NCBI RefSeq assembly: GCF_000170835.1
Contig: NZ_ABCP01000001.1
Location: 62,001-126,000, forward strand
DNA from: Marinobacter algicola DG893
Lineage (GTDB): Bacteria; Pseudomonadota; Gammaproteobacteria; Pseudomonadales; Oleiphilaceae
DNA: 64,000 bases
Reading direction: 5' to 3'
Positions 35,689-44,186 of this stretch are shown one piece after another. The notes beneath the pieces were generated by a model. It was not told the DNA's origin, did no database searches, and saw only the letters and a program-made list of their open reading frames with translations. How positions within the stretch are numbered: position 1 is the stretch's first letter; the number at the start of each line of letters is the position of its first letter. Position numbers and translations under genes: made by a program.

Positions 35689-37215
35689 CTAAGGGAGGCA
35701 CCAGAGCAACAGGAACCGCATATTGCAGGTCCTGACGACTGCGCTGGCGACAGAGACGGATTGCTGACTCCCTTGCAAAACCTCAATTGCCAGCAATTGG
35801 TAGCGGCGATTCTCAAGGACTCTGGTAGCCGACCCGGTTAACTCAGCTACCTGCCGGGCAGACCAGTCTCGGGGAACTGCCAAATAAAGGTGTCGATAGT
35901 CACCTTGTTGTTGCATATCGATCACTCCTTCCTCAGTGACCTCCCGAGCCGCTCCCTGCGAGTAAAACCTGGCCGAAAATGGGATATCGTCCAAATAGAG
36001 CAATGGGCTGTCATCGGCCTTTCTTGTCTGCTGATAGAAGAGTACCAGCTTTTTTTCTGTTTTCAGTGTCTCCCAGCCTGTCGCGGCCACGCCCACAAAT
36101 ACGGTCAGTAAGAGGGGAACGAGCCCCACCATCACGGCCCGCCCCCGAAACAACCAACCAGATTCCAGTTTCGCTACCCAACGTCCGATCAAGGGGGCCG
36201 TAAAAGGCAACGAGGGCAGCACGTATGTCCAAAGCGTATTGCCAGCAACTGTAAAAAACAACATCGGGGCCAGGGCGCTCATCAGCAAAAAACACGGGCC
36301 GGAGACCGAGACGGCTTTGCGCATGACGTCTAAGCCCCGGCCTTGAGACCAGCCAACAACCAAGCCCATCAGAGCGACAACGCCCCAAGGAAACGAAGCC
36401 CAAAACCAAAATACCCAAATCATACCTTTTGGTTGGTCATGAGCGCTGCCGTAAAGATCGCCAGCCCACCCCGGGTCCAGAAACCGTCGAATGTGCTCGC
36501 CGACAATAAAATAGTCTAAAAATCCAGGCGTTTTAAGCTCCGCCAGCACATACCACGGACCGGCCAAAAGAATCGTCAACACACTCCCTCTCCACCAAGG
36601 GAGCTTTCGTAAACTGCCAACCTCCTGCCGGAACAATAACAGCCACGAGACTATTGGAATTCCGATCAACACAACAGCCAGCGGGCCCTTCGAAAGTAAC
36701 CCGATGACCACTCCTATAAAGAAAAGCCATTGCCAAGGGCCGCGCTCACCCGACATCACCAGACAAAAGCTGACCAGCGCCAGGGTCGTTCCAAGGGCCA
36801 GAAAAGAATCCGTCATTACCGCGCCGGCACTGATGTAGGTCAGAGCCATGGTGGCAAAGACCAGACTACTCCATTTCGCCGTCTGAACATCCCAGATTTG
36901 CCGGGCCAAACGCCAAACCAGCCAAACCATGGCAATGGTTGCCAGCCAGGACGGCAAACGTAGCGAGAATTCCGACAGACCCAACACCTTGATAGCCGCA
37001 GCCTGAGCCCAGAAAGACAATGGTGGCTTGCCCCAGAACGGCACACCGGGCTCAAACCAGGGGGTAATCCAGTCACCGGTTTCGGCCATCCATCGAGCGA
37101 TTTCCGCGTAGCGGGGCTCGGTGGTGTCGGCAAAGGGAAAAAACGCCATACCGATAAACCGGCTGATCAACACAGCTGCCAGCACCAGTAGCCAAAGGTT
37201 AAACCGCTTTGACAT
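35689..37215 (-). CDS. ArnT/GT83-like membrane glycosyltransferase
   Basis: About 508 residues with roughly a dozen TM segments. The catalytic first loop has TTEPRYAEIARWM and KPPLSFWAQAAAIKVLG, typical of GT83/PMT-type lipid-linked sugar transferases such as ArnT. It overlaps the GtrB-like gene by 17 bp. The start is the ATG at 37215. The last 15 or so residues run toward the IS fragment and look unlike the family end, so the C-terminus may be altered by the insertion. It probably transfers a sugar from undecaprenyl phosphate to LPS or another surface acceptor. Confidence 0.85.
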   Translation of the reverse strand: MSKRFNLWLLVLAAVLISRFIGMAFFPFADTTEPRYAEIARWMAETGDWITPWFEPGVPFWGKPPLSFWAQAAAIKVLGLSEFSLRLPSWLATIAMVWLVWRLARQIWDVQTAKWSSLVFATMALTYISAGAVMTDSFLALGTTLALVSFCLVMSGERGPWQWLFFIGVVIGLLSKGPLAVVLIGIPIVSWLLLFRQEVGSLRKLPWWRGSVLTILLAGPWYVLAELKTPGFLDYFIVGEHIRRFLDPGWAGDLYGSAHDQPKGMIWVFWFWASFPWGVVALMGLVVGWSQGRGLDVMRKAVSVSGPCFLLMSALAPMLFFTVAGNTLWTYVLPSLPFTAPLIGRWVAKLESGWLFRGRAVMVGLVPLLLTVFVGVAATGWETLKTEKKLVLFYQQTRKADDSPLLYLDDIPFSARFYSQGAAREVTEEGVIDMQQQGDYRHLYLAVPRDWSARQVAELTGSATRVLENRRYQLLAIEVLQGSQQSVSVASAVVRTCNMRFLLLWCLP

Positions 37216-38227
37216 GACGCGTCTCCACCGGGTTTTCGCTAACCTGGCGACTCGCGCCAACCGGATTTTCTACTACATCTTCGGTCAGATAGACGGGGCG
37301 TTGCTTCGCTTCCAGGTAGGTCTTGCCAACGTATTCTCCAACGATGCCAATACTCACCAACTGAATCCCTCCCAGAAAACTGATAATGGCGACAAGTGAC
37401 GGGTAACCACTGGTAGCATCCCCCAACATCAAGGCCTTGACCACAATCCACAGCCCGAACATCCCCCCGATACTTGCGGCAATAAGCCCGATGATTGTCG
37501 CCCAGCGCAGTGGTGATACTGAAAACGACGTCAATCCTTCGAGCGCCAGCCCGACCAATCCGGGGTAATCCCACTTTGTTTCCCCGGCTGCTCTTGGTTC
37601 GCGGTCGTACTGGATCACCCGGGTTGGCATGCCTATCCATGCAAACAGCCCTTTCATGTAGCGGTTGCGCTCCTTCAGGGTAAGCAACGCATTAACTGCC
37701 CTTCGGCTCATCAGCCGAAAGTCCCCAGTATCAACCGGGATATCGGTCCGGCTGGTCCGGTTCAACAACCGGTAGTACAGGTGGGCACTCCAGCGCTTGA
37801 GAAAGGTTTCCCCGCAGCGGGAACGGCGCTGCATCAAGACGACGTCGGAACCGGATTGCCAGCATTTGATCATTGCCGGTATCTGCTCAGGCGGGTCCTG
37901 CAGATCAGCATCCAGCACAATCACTGCGTCGCCTCTTGCATGCTCCAGCCCCGCCGTTACTGCGGCCTCCTTGCCAAAATTCCTGCTTAACTTAACCAGG
38001 CGAATGTCGGGATTGCGCGCGACCTGGCTACGTATGTATCCGGCGCTACCATCCTCACTGCCGTCGTCCACCAATACAATCTCGTGATGCTCCTCAAGGG
38101 CAGCGAGAATCGGTAGAACACGCTCAAAGAACAGTGGCAGCATCACTCGCTCATTAAAAACAGGCACCACCACCGACACCAGGCTTCGGCCTGCCCGGCC
38201 GACGGAATATTCAGTATTTCTGTTCAT
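37199..38227 (-). CDS. gtrB: GT2 polyprenyl-phosphate glycosyltransferase (GtrB/ArnC-like)
   Basis: 342 residues: GT2 catalytic domain with VVVPVFNERVMLPLFFE, LVDDGSEDGS, DADLQDPPEQ and GDFRLMSR, and two C-terminal TM helices. It makes polyprenyl-phosphate sugars for membrane transferases. It is in the middle of a gtrA-gtrB-transferase operon, overlapping both neighbours. Confidence 0.92.
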   Translation of the reverse strand: MNRNTEYSVGRAGRSLVSVVVPVFNERVMLPLFFERVLPILAALEEHHEIVLVDDGSEDGSAGYIRSQVARNPDIRLVKLSRNFGKEAAVTAGLEHARGDAVIVLDADLQDPPEQIPAMIKCWQSGSDVVLMQRRSRCGETFLKRWSAHLYYRLLNRTSRTDIPVDTGDFRLMSRRAVNALLTLKERNRYMKGLFAWIGMPTRVIQYDREPRAAGETKWDYPGLVGLALEGLTSFSVSPLRWATIIGLIAASIGGMFGLWIVVKALMLGDATSGYPSLVAIISFLGGIQLVSIGIVGEYVGKTYLEAKQRPVYLTEDVVENPVGASRQVSENPVETRHVKAV

Positions 38228-38600
38228 AAAACACCAATCTCTGATAGACCACGTAGTTCAATGCCGCTACCAGGCCTGTAGTAGCCAACTGAGAATGCAT
38301 GACTGACAGGCCAAGGGCGTGATTGAGCATGTAGAAAAAAACCAGGTTGCAAAGCCAGGCGAGGCCGCATGACGCCAGATAGCGCCATACAGTAGACCGG
38401 TGGGGGCCGGCGTTACGGAAAGCCAGATGGCGCTGAAGCCCGTAGTTCATTACCGCACCGGAAAAACTTCCACCCGCTGTAGCAAGAGTGGGTTCAAGCC
38501 CGACTCCAACCAGTCCGGCCATGACAAACCAATGAAACAGCGTGGCCAGACCGCCAGCGGTAAGAAACCCCCTTAGTTGGAGAAATCGGCGCTTGTTCAT
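38211..38600 (-). CDS. gtrA: GtrA-family flippase-like membrane protein
   Basis: About 129 residues, four TM helices (FLTAGGLATLFHWFVMAGLV and three more), the normal size of GtrA proteins that move polyprenyl-phosphate sugars across the membrane. The start is the ATG at 38600 (MNKRRFLQ), not the longer frame to 38696. Overlaps gtrB by 17 bp. Confidence 0.87.
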   Translation of the reverse strand: MNKRRFLQLRGFLTAGGLATLFHWFVMAGLVGVGLEPTLATAGGSFSGAVMNYGLQRHLAFRNAGPHRSTVWRYLASCGLAWLCNLVFFYMLNHALGLSVMHSQLATTGLVAALNYVVYQRLVFYEQKY

Positions 38601-38745
38601 GACGTGCGCAACCATATTGAACCCGGGAAAGACGGACAAACGATGGGTGCAAAGGTTAGCCCGTCCGATGTCAGGGCTGCGTGGGGGGTTCATCAAAAAA
38701 GTGTCAAAGTAAAAGCGTATGACACCAACGGCTTTTGACCATAGC

Positions 38746-38836
38746 GGCGTGGGCTATTCAGCAAACTTCATGAAGACAACAGAGTAACCCCTTGGAATTT
38801 TCAGTTGCCTTGCCTCTGGCCATCGGCCCTGAGTAT
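38746..38836 (+). pseudogene. Decayed copy of the end of the MerR-HMA gene
   Basis: The stretch reads GVGYSANFMKTTE then stop (stop at 38785-38787), matching GAGYSANIMNIPE-stop at the end of the gene at 27830. The similarity continues about 50 bp past the stop (28505-28553 against 38788-38836). No upstream coding part remains. Confidence 0.78.
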
Positions 38837-38885
38837 ATGGCCTTCGTTGAGCCCTGTTTCGCCGGGCTTCACACTCTACAGACCC

Positions 38886-38917
38886 TTGACTCCGTATCAT
38901 GGTACGGACCCTACACT
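38886..38917 (+). promoter_or_regulatory. MerR-family promoter-operator of the HMA/outer-membrane/NHL operon
   Basis: TTGACT (38886-38891), 20-bp spacer, TACACT (38912-38917). The dyad TCCGTA-N6-TACGGA lies at 38891-38908. Spacing and arms resemble the operator at 27766, so the MerR-HMA protein is a candidate regulator. It sits in the 464-bp gap between gtrA and the HMA gene, which otherwise holds only the decayed MerR-HMA end. Confidence 0.8.
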
Positions 38918-39064
38918 TGGCAGAAGCCGGCCCTGTTTTTCAATACGGTGGCGAGCGTGAGTGACTAAAAAAGCTGGTTGTCAAAAAAGTGCGTGATTCA
39001 GCTCATGCGCTAGAGTCAGCGCCAAGTGTCAAGCTGTATGCATATATCCATAGAGAGGTTCGTC

Positions 39065-39382
39065 ATGTTCACAAAAATGTCCCTGCTGTTAGCCGCTCTG
39101 GTGTTCAGCGTTTCCGCGCTGGCGGCCGAAAATCACTATCGACTGGGCGTAAACGGACTGGCATGTCCGTTTTGTGCCTATGGCATTGAGAAGCGCCTGA
39201 ACAAGATCGACGGTGTCACCGAGGTGCGGGTGGACATTGGTGACAGCGTGGTACAGGTAACCCTGAAAGAGGGCAACACACTCACCGAAGAGCAGGCGCG
39301 CCGGGCCGTTGATGAGGCTGGCTTCACGCTGCGATCCTACGCAGAGGTTGACGGCGAAACCGGAGGTGGCAATGCTGAATAA
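39065..39382 (+). CDS. Periplasmic HMA-domain metal-binding protein
   Basis: About 105 residues: signal peptide (1-21, SVSALA) and an HMA domain with VNGLACPFCAYGIEKRL (Cys 34 and 37; CxxC with PF between). It is MerP-like in size and location, but the CPFC loop differs from MerP. The ATG at 39065 has GAGAGG upstream. First gene of a three-gene set and overlaps the next gene by 11 bp. It probably captures a soft metal in the periplasm. Confidence 0.87.
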   Translation: MFTKMSLLLAALVFSVSALAAENHYRLGVNGLACPFCAYGIEKRLNKIDGVTEVRVDIGDSVVQVTLKEGNTLTEEQARRAVDEAGFTLRSYAEVDGETGGGNAE

Positions 39383-40289
39383 CAACCATTCCGTTCGCAA
39401 TTCCATGCTGGCTAGCGCTCTGATACTGACCGGTGTATCTGTAGTACAAGCCGCCCCCAACACGTTCAACACTGCCCTACCCGTGCCACAAGGCGAAACC
39501 ATCTGGCGCGAGCAACTGGTGCTGCGGGAACGCTCCGATGACGGGCCCATGGACCGCGAAGTCTCGGTACAGGCCCTGGGCAGCGTACTGGGTTACGGCG
39601 TGACCCCGAAGCTCGCGGTGTTTGGGGTCGTCCCCTACTTCTTCAACAAGGAACTGGATGTCTCCACGCCAATGGGCCGGATTAGCCGTGATACTAATGG
39701 CATCGGCGACGTCTCGTTGTTCGGTCGTTACACAGCTTACCAATACGATTTCACCGGCGGAACCTTTCGGGTCGCGCCACTGTTTGGGGTCACTGCGCCC
39801 ACTGGAGACAGTGACGATCGCGATCGTTTCGGCGAACTGCCGCGACCGTTGCAGGTCGGCGACGGGGCCTGGGATGGCTTTGCCGGCGTGGTGGCCACCT
39901 ATCAGAGACTGCAATACCAAATGGACGCGCAGTTACTTTACCGCGGAAACGGGCGCCACGACGGCTTCGCCCACGGCGACGAGACCCGCCTCGACGCCTC
40001 ACTGCAATACCGGATCTGGCCTTTCAGCCTTGAAGGCATCTCCGGCACACCCGGCTTTACCTACGCCCTGCTCGAATCCAGTCTTGTTCACCGCGAGCGC
40101 AACGAGATTAGCACTGGTACCGATGCCAACTCCGGCGGCACCCAGTGGCTGCTGGCGCCGGGTCTTCAGTTCATCACCCGGCGCTGGGTCGTTGAGGGCA
40201 CGATACAACTGCCCGTGGCCGAGGACCCCAATGGCGACGCCATTCAGGACGATTACATTGTTCGCGTTGGCTTTCGCCGCAATTTCTAG
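39372..40289 (+). CDS. Outer-membrane beta-barrel protein of the MetA/phenol-degradation type
   Basis: About 305 residues: signal peptide (to about 27, VVQAAP), then a barrel with FGVTAPTGDSDDRDRFGE and a terminal Phe (VRVGFRRNF). It resembles the Phenol_MetA_deg/transporter family of outer-membrane proteins, whose substrates are mostly unknown. Its start lies within the end of the HMA gene, so the two are co-translated. It could be an outer-membrane exit or entry for a metal bound by the HMA protein (inference). Confidence 0.75.
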   Translation: MLNNNHSVRNSMLASALILTGVSVVQAAPNTFNTALPVPQGETIWREQLVLRERSDDGPMDREVSVQALGSVLGYGVTPKLAVFGVVPYFFNKELDVSTPMGRISRDTNGIGDVSLFGRYTAYQYDFTGGTFRVAPLFGVTAPTGDSDDRDRFGELPRPLQVGDGAWDGFAGVVATYQRLQYQMDAQLLYRGNGRHDGFAHGDETRLDASLQYRIWPFSLEGISGTPGFTYALLESSLVHRERNEISTGTDANSGGTQWLLAPGLQFITRRWVVEGTIQLPVAEDPNGDAIQDDYIVRVGFRRNF

Positions 40290-40317
40290 GACTTGAGGGC
40301 ACGATTTTGAGGGCACT

Positions 40318-41253
40318 ATGAAGAAAATGGGTAAGCGGTTTGCCTACAGCACGCTCGGGCTCGCGATAGCACTCACCCTGCTCGGCTGCGCGGGCGGCGC
40401 CATCAACTGGAACCAGGAACCGCCCTACTCGCGGTCTCTTGCGTGGGGTGAAAAAGGCAGCGGCCCGGGGCAGTTCAACGACCCTACCGGCATTGCAGTG
40501 ACGGCCGATGAAGTATATATCGCGGATGCACGCAACAGCCGCATCCAGGTCTTTGACAAGCAAGGCAAGTTCCGGCGGGCCTTTGGGGGGGACATACTCG
40601 GCCGCCCGATGAACATGGATATCGCCGGCAACCGACTTTACGTTCCTGACTATTTCAAGGACGTGATTCACGTTTTCACGCTGGCCGGCGAGTACTGCGA
40701 AGCGATCAAAACGGACGACGGATTAACCAGCCCGGGGGGCCTGGCGGTGCGCGATGACGGCACGTTGCTGATTGCCGATACCTACGGACAGCGGGTGGTC
40801 CATCTCGCACCAGATGGCGAAGTGCTCAGAAGCTGGGCAGGCACTGGCATCGGTGCAGGCGACTTCAACTACCCCACGGATATCGCCATTGCGCCTGATG
40901 GTGGTTTCTACGTCGCCGACGGCTATAACGACCGGATCCAGCAGTTCGACCCAGACGGAGAGTTCGTTCGCAAATGGGGCGGCCCGTTCGCAATGAACAT
41001 CTACGGGCCGTTCAAAGGCTGGTTTACCACAGTGACGTCGGTCGCCGTAGGGCTAGAAGGGAGTGTCTACGCAGCCGATTTTTACAACGACCGCATTCAG
41101 AAATTCACGGCTGAAGGCGACTATCTCACCGCATTTGGTAGCGAGCCGGCTAACGCCGGGCATACCGCAATGGCGGTTGCCGTTGATAATGAAGGAACCG
41201 TGTGGAGCGTCAATTTCGCCGACAACCGTGTCGAAAAGTGGCAACCGGATTAG
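40318..41253 (+). CDS. NHL-repeat beta-propeller lipoprotein
   Basis: 311 residues: lipobox LTLLGC (Cys 24), then NHL repeats (for example GPGQFNDPTGIAVTADEVY, YIADARNSRIQVF, FYVADGYNDRIQQFDPDG) forming a six-blade-type propeller. It starts 28 bp after the outer-membrane gene and converges with the vibrioferrin operon (4-bp overlap of the ends). NHL propellers bind proteins or ligands; the role here is unknown. Confidence 0.85.
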   Translation: MKKMGKRFAYSTLGLAIALTLLGCAGGAINWNQEPPYSRSLAWGEKGSGPGQFNDPTGIAVTADEVYIADARNSRIQVFDKQGKFRRAFGGDILGRPMNMDIAGNRLYVPDYFKDVIHVFTLAGEYCEAIKTDDGLTSPGGLAVRDDGTLLIADTYGQRVVHLAPDGEVLRSWAGTGIGAGDFNYPTDIAIAPDGGFYVADGYNDRIQQFDPDGEFVRKWGGPFAMNIYGPFKGWFTTVTSVAVGLEGSVYAADFYNDRIQKFTAEGDYLTAFGSEPANAGHTAMAVAVDNEGTVWSVNFADNRVEKWQPD

Positions 41254-42089
41254 CCTGTCTCACTCTGAGCGGTGGCGTGGACCGGACTCGATTCACTCGC
41301 TGGCGGGTTGCCCCTGGCGGATTCGGAAAATCCGGAACAGAATGGACGGCCGTCCCGCCCCAGGGTGACGCTGGTCTGTACCCGAAACACACGGTTGATC
41401 AGGGGTTCGGTTATCACCTCCCGGGGGCTACCGATGGTGTCGAGTTGGCCACCTGCGAGCACCGCAATCCGATCCGCAAATTGCGCGGCCTGGTTGAGAT
41501 CGTGGAGTGACATAACCACGGTCAGCCCGTGCTCGCGATTCAGCGTGGATAACAACTCCAGCACTTCCAACTGATAACCCCAGTCGAGAAACGTGGTGGG
41601 TTCATCCAACAGAAGAATGTCGGTTTCCTGAGCTAGCGCCATGGCGATCCATACCCGCTGCTGTTGCCCTCCGGACAGCGCTTCCACCGGTCGTTCCGCC
41701 AACTCGGAGACCCCTGTCATTGCCATGGCTTCGAAGGTTGCGTTGTTGTCGGTGGTGAGGTTGCGTTGCCACCATTTGCGATGTGGAAAACGACCCAGCG
41801 CCACCAGATTCTGAACCTGGATACCATCGGGCACAATCGGTTTCTGGGGAAGCATGGCAAGTCTTAAGGCCAGCTTGCTTCGGTCCCATTGTTCGACGGG
41901 TCGATCATCCAGGTAAACCTGGCCGGACCGGGCCGATAGCAGGCCCGCGAAACTTTTCAGCAAGGTACTTTTACCAGAACCGTTGGGGCCCAGCAGGCAG
42001 GTAATCCCACCTTCGGGAATGGCCAGCGAGACGTTGTTCACAACCGGCTTGTCGCCGTAGGCAAGAGAGAGATGCTCGGTTCGTAACAT
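41250..42089 (-). CDS. pvuE: Ferric-siderophore ABC transporter ATPase (PvuE)
   Basis: About 280 residues: Walker A LGPNGSGKSTLL, signature LSGGQQQRVWIAMALAQ, Walker B ILLLDEPTTFLD. FhuC/FepC family. The open frame continues upstream, but the ATG at 42089 (MLRTEHLSLAYG) is the family start. Last gene of the pvuABCDE-type uptake set. Confidence 0.93.
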   Translation of the reverse strand: MLRTEHLSLAYGDKPVVNNVSLAIPEGGITCLLGPNGSGKSTLLKSFAGLLSARSGQVYLDDRPVEQWDRSKLALRLAMLPQKPIVPDGIQVQNLVALGRFPHRKWWQRNLTTDNNATFEAMAMTGVSELAERPVEALSGGQQQRVWIAMALAQETDILLLDEPTTFLDWGYQLEVLELLSTLNREHGLTVVMSLHDLNQAAQFADRIAVLAGGQLDTIGSPREVITEPLINRVFRVQTSVTLGRDGRPFCSGFSESARGNPPASESSPVHATAQSETG

Positions 42090-42103
42090 GGAGGATCCGG
42101 GCC

Positions 42104-43189
42104 TCAGGGTTGACGCGATAACAGATAGAGAAAAAACGGTACGCCAAGGACAGCGGAAACCACGCCCACGGGCACTTCGTACGGTGTAAACAGCGTCCGG
42201 CCGAGTAAATCCGCCAGTACCGCCAGCACCGCTCCCAATAGTACACACAAGACCAACTGAACCGGAAGATTGGCACCCGCCAGCCGTCGGCTGATGTGAG
42301 GGATCAACAAGCCGATGAAGCCAACCGGCCCCACCACTCCGACAGCACTGGCCGCCAGCAGGGTGGCAATCAGCAGAGCAAAGGCTCGCCAACGGTTCAG
42401 GCCCAGGCCCAGGGTGCGAACGTGTTGATCGTCAAGCTGCATGACTTCCAGGGGGCGTACTAGCAGCGCGACACCGACAAGACCAATAGCTGTCCATGGC
42501 AGCAACGTGCGGAGGTGTTGCCATTGCGAACCGTACAGTGATCCGGCCAGCCACTGGGCAACCAGCTCAGTATGGGCGTGGCCCCAGAACGCCAGCGCAC
42601 CGGTGGTCAGTGCATGCAACATACCGGCAATGACTGCGCCGGTCAGTGTCATTTTGACCGGTGACAACTGGCCATGCCGCATGCCAAGGAAATAAACCGC
42701 GAGCGCCGTTACCAACCCGCCGGCCATGGCAAACAGGGGCAAATACTGAAGGGCAAACGATGTGTTGTTGTAAGGATCGGCACTGGATACCACCCAGTCT
42801 CCGATAATAAAAGCGACGACCGCCACCAGGCTGGCGCCGGCGGAGATGCCGAGAATGCCGGCTTCTGCCAACGGGTTGCGGCTAAGCAACTGTAACAACC
42901 AACCCGACAGGGCGAAATGAACACCAATCAGGGCGCCGGTCAGGGTACGGGGCAACCGTAATTCGAAGACCACTCGCTGAACGTGTTGCGAACTGTCACC
43001 GGTCAACCCGGACCATACCTGGGACCATGTCAGGTCCACCGCTCCGAGTTGGACGCCCGCGACGACGACAACAACCAGACTGAGCCCACCAGCCAGAAGC
43101 AGCCGGGCAACAGAGCCAGTGCCTGGAATCCGAATGCCGCGGCGGCCTGCCCGAGGAGTTGTCGTAGCCGGGTGGGTCACCTTATGCAC
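42104..43189 (-). CDS. pvuD: Ferric-siderophore ABC permease (PvuD)
   Basis: 361 residues of the FecCD family, about 9-10 TM helices, with LRLPRTLTGALIGVHFALSG and a C-terminal GFIGLLIPHISRRLAG motif that contacts the ATPase. The start overlaps the preceding permease by 8 bp. A longer basic N-terminus (about 30 residues) precedes TM1. Confidence 0.92.
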   Translation of the reverse strand: MHKVTHPATTTPRAGRRGIRIPGTGSVARLLLAGGLSLVVVVVAGVQLGAVDLTWSQVWSGLTGDSSQHVQRVVFELRLPRTLTGALIGVHFALSGWLLQLLSRNPLAEAGILGISAGASLVAVVAFIIGDWVVSSADPYNNTSFALQYLPLFAMAGGLVTALAVYFLGMRHGQLSPVKMTLTGAVIAGMLHALTTGALAFWGHAHTELVAQWLAGSLYGSQWQHLRTLLPWTAIGLVGVALLVRPLEVMQLDDQHVRTLGLGLNRWRAFALLIATLLAASAVGVVGPVGFIGLLIPHISRRLAGANLPVQLVLCVLLGAVLAVLADLLGRTLFTPYEVPVGVVSAVLGVPFFLYLLSRQP

Positions 43190-44186
43190 TCCGGGGTGAG
43201 GTTCGCGAATTGAGCAGATAGATCAGCCAGGGGGCCCCAATAAGGGCCGTCAGCATACCGACGGGTAGCTCCTGGGGAAAGGCCAGTTGCCGAGCCAGGA
43301 TATCCGCCGCCAGCAACAACATCCCTCCAAACAGAGCACTCAGGGGCAGCCAGTGCTGGATCTGGTTGCCGGCCAGCCGCCTGGCTATATGTGGCGCCAC
43401 CAAACCAATAAAAACGATTGGGCCGGTGAAAGCGACCAGTGCAGCAGCCAGCAGTAAAGCCAGCATCAGAAAAATCAGGCGCCAGCGACCGACGGCCAGC
43501 CCCATGGCCAGCGCCAGATCATCATCAAGTTGCAGCAAACGGAAGGGCCTCTGCATCACAAACAGGGCACCGAGCGGAAGCAGCAGCCAGGGCAGCACCA
43601 TCTGGAGTTGAAGCCAGCCCCGCCCCATCAGGCTACCCGCCAGCCAATAGTAGAGCTCTGCCGCTTCCGCACCGGAAACCAACAGAAGGCCCGTGGTCAG
43701 TGCCGTAGCCAGTGACGTGACAGCGATGCCGGCCAGTACTACCCGTTCGGGCTGAAGCTGGCGGCGGCCAGCGATGGCGAACGTCAGGGCTCCGCCCAGC
43801 AGGCCGCCGCCAAGGGCCATCAACGGCAGCCACATGGCGCCCGGTGAACTCAGGGTTCGAAGCGACACGATCGCCAGGGCTGCGGAGGCGATCACGCCGG
43901 TCAGACCGGGGGATGCCAGTGAATTCCGGGTAACGCCCTGCATGACAGCACCTGCAACCCCGAGAGCGGCACCACCGAGAATACCGAGCAGGTTGCGCGG
44001 CAACCGCAGTTCCAGCACGGTGATGCGCGTCAGCAAGTCGCTGCTGCCGTCGATGGCTGACAACAACAAGGCCGGCGACACCCATCGTGAGCCCGCCATC
44101 AGGCCAACGAAGAACAACAGCACGAGAAGAAGTACCGTTGTTCCATAAAGGCCCATGGGACGTGTGGTTGAATCGTCACCCGTCAT
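43182..44186 (-). CDS. pvuC: Ferric-siderophore ABC permease (PvuC)
   Basis: 334 residues of the FecCD family: LRLPRNLLGILGGAALGVAG near the N-terminus and FIGLVAPHIARRLAG near the C-terminus. Overlaps the binding-protein gene by 4 bp (ATGA). Pairs with the next permease as a heterodimer. Confidence 0.92.
   Translation of the reverse strand: MTGDDSTTRPMGLYGTTVLLLVLLFFVGLMAGSRWVSPALLLSAIDGSSDLLTRITVLELRLPRNLLGILGGAALGVAGAVMQGVTRNSLASPGLTGVIASAALAIVSLRTLSSPGAMWLPLMALGGGLLGGALTFAIAGRRQLQPERVVLAGIAVTSLATALTTGLLLVSGAEAAELYYWLAGSLMGRGWLQLQMVLPWLLLPLGALFVMQRPFRLLQLDDDLALAMGLAVGRWRLIFLMLALLLAAALVAFTGPIVFIGLVAPHIARRLAGNQIQHWLPLSALFGGMLLLAADILARQLAFPQELPVGMLTALIGAPWLIYLLNSRTSPRSA

Noticed and set aside
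35601-35840. Open plus-strand reading after the IS3 fragment (phrases such as RTAIEPFFFSLRALRE)
   Set aside because: It has no own start or recognised family and overlaps the ArnT-like gene end; could be IS-flank debris, but not enough for a call.
38692-38990. Short repeat TCAAAAAAGTG on both sides of the MerR-type promoter region
   Set aside because: Only 11 bp, A-rich and could occur by chance; not enough to propose an attachment site.
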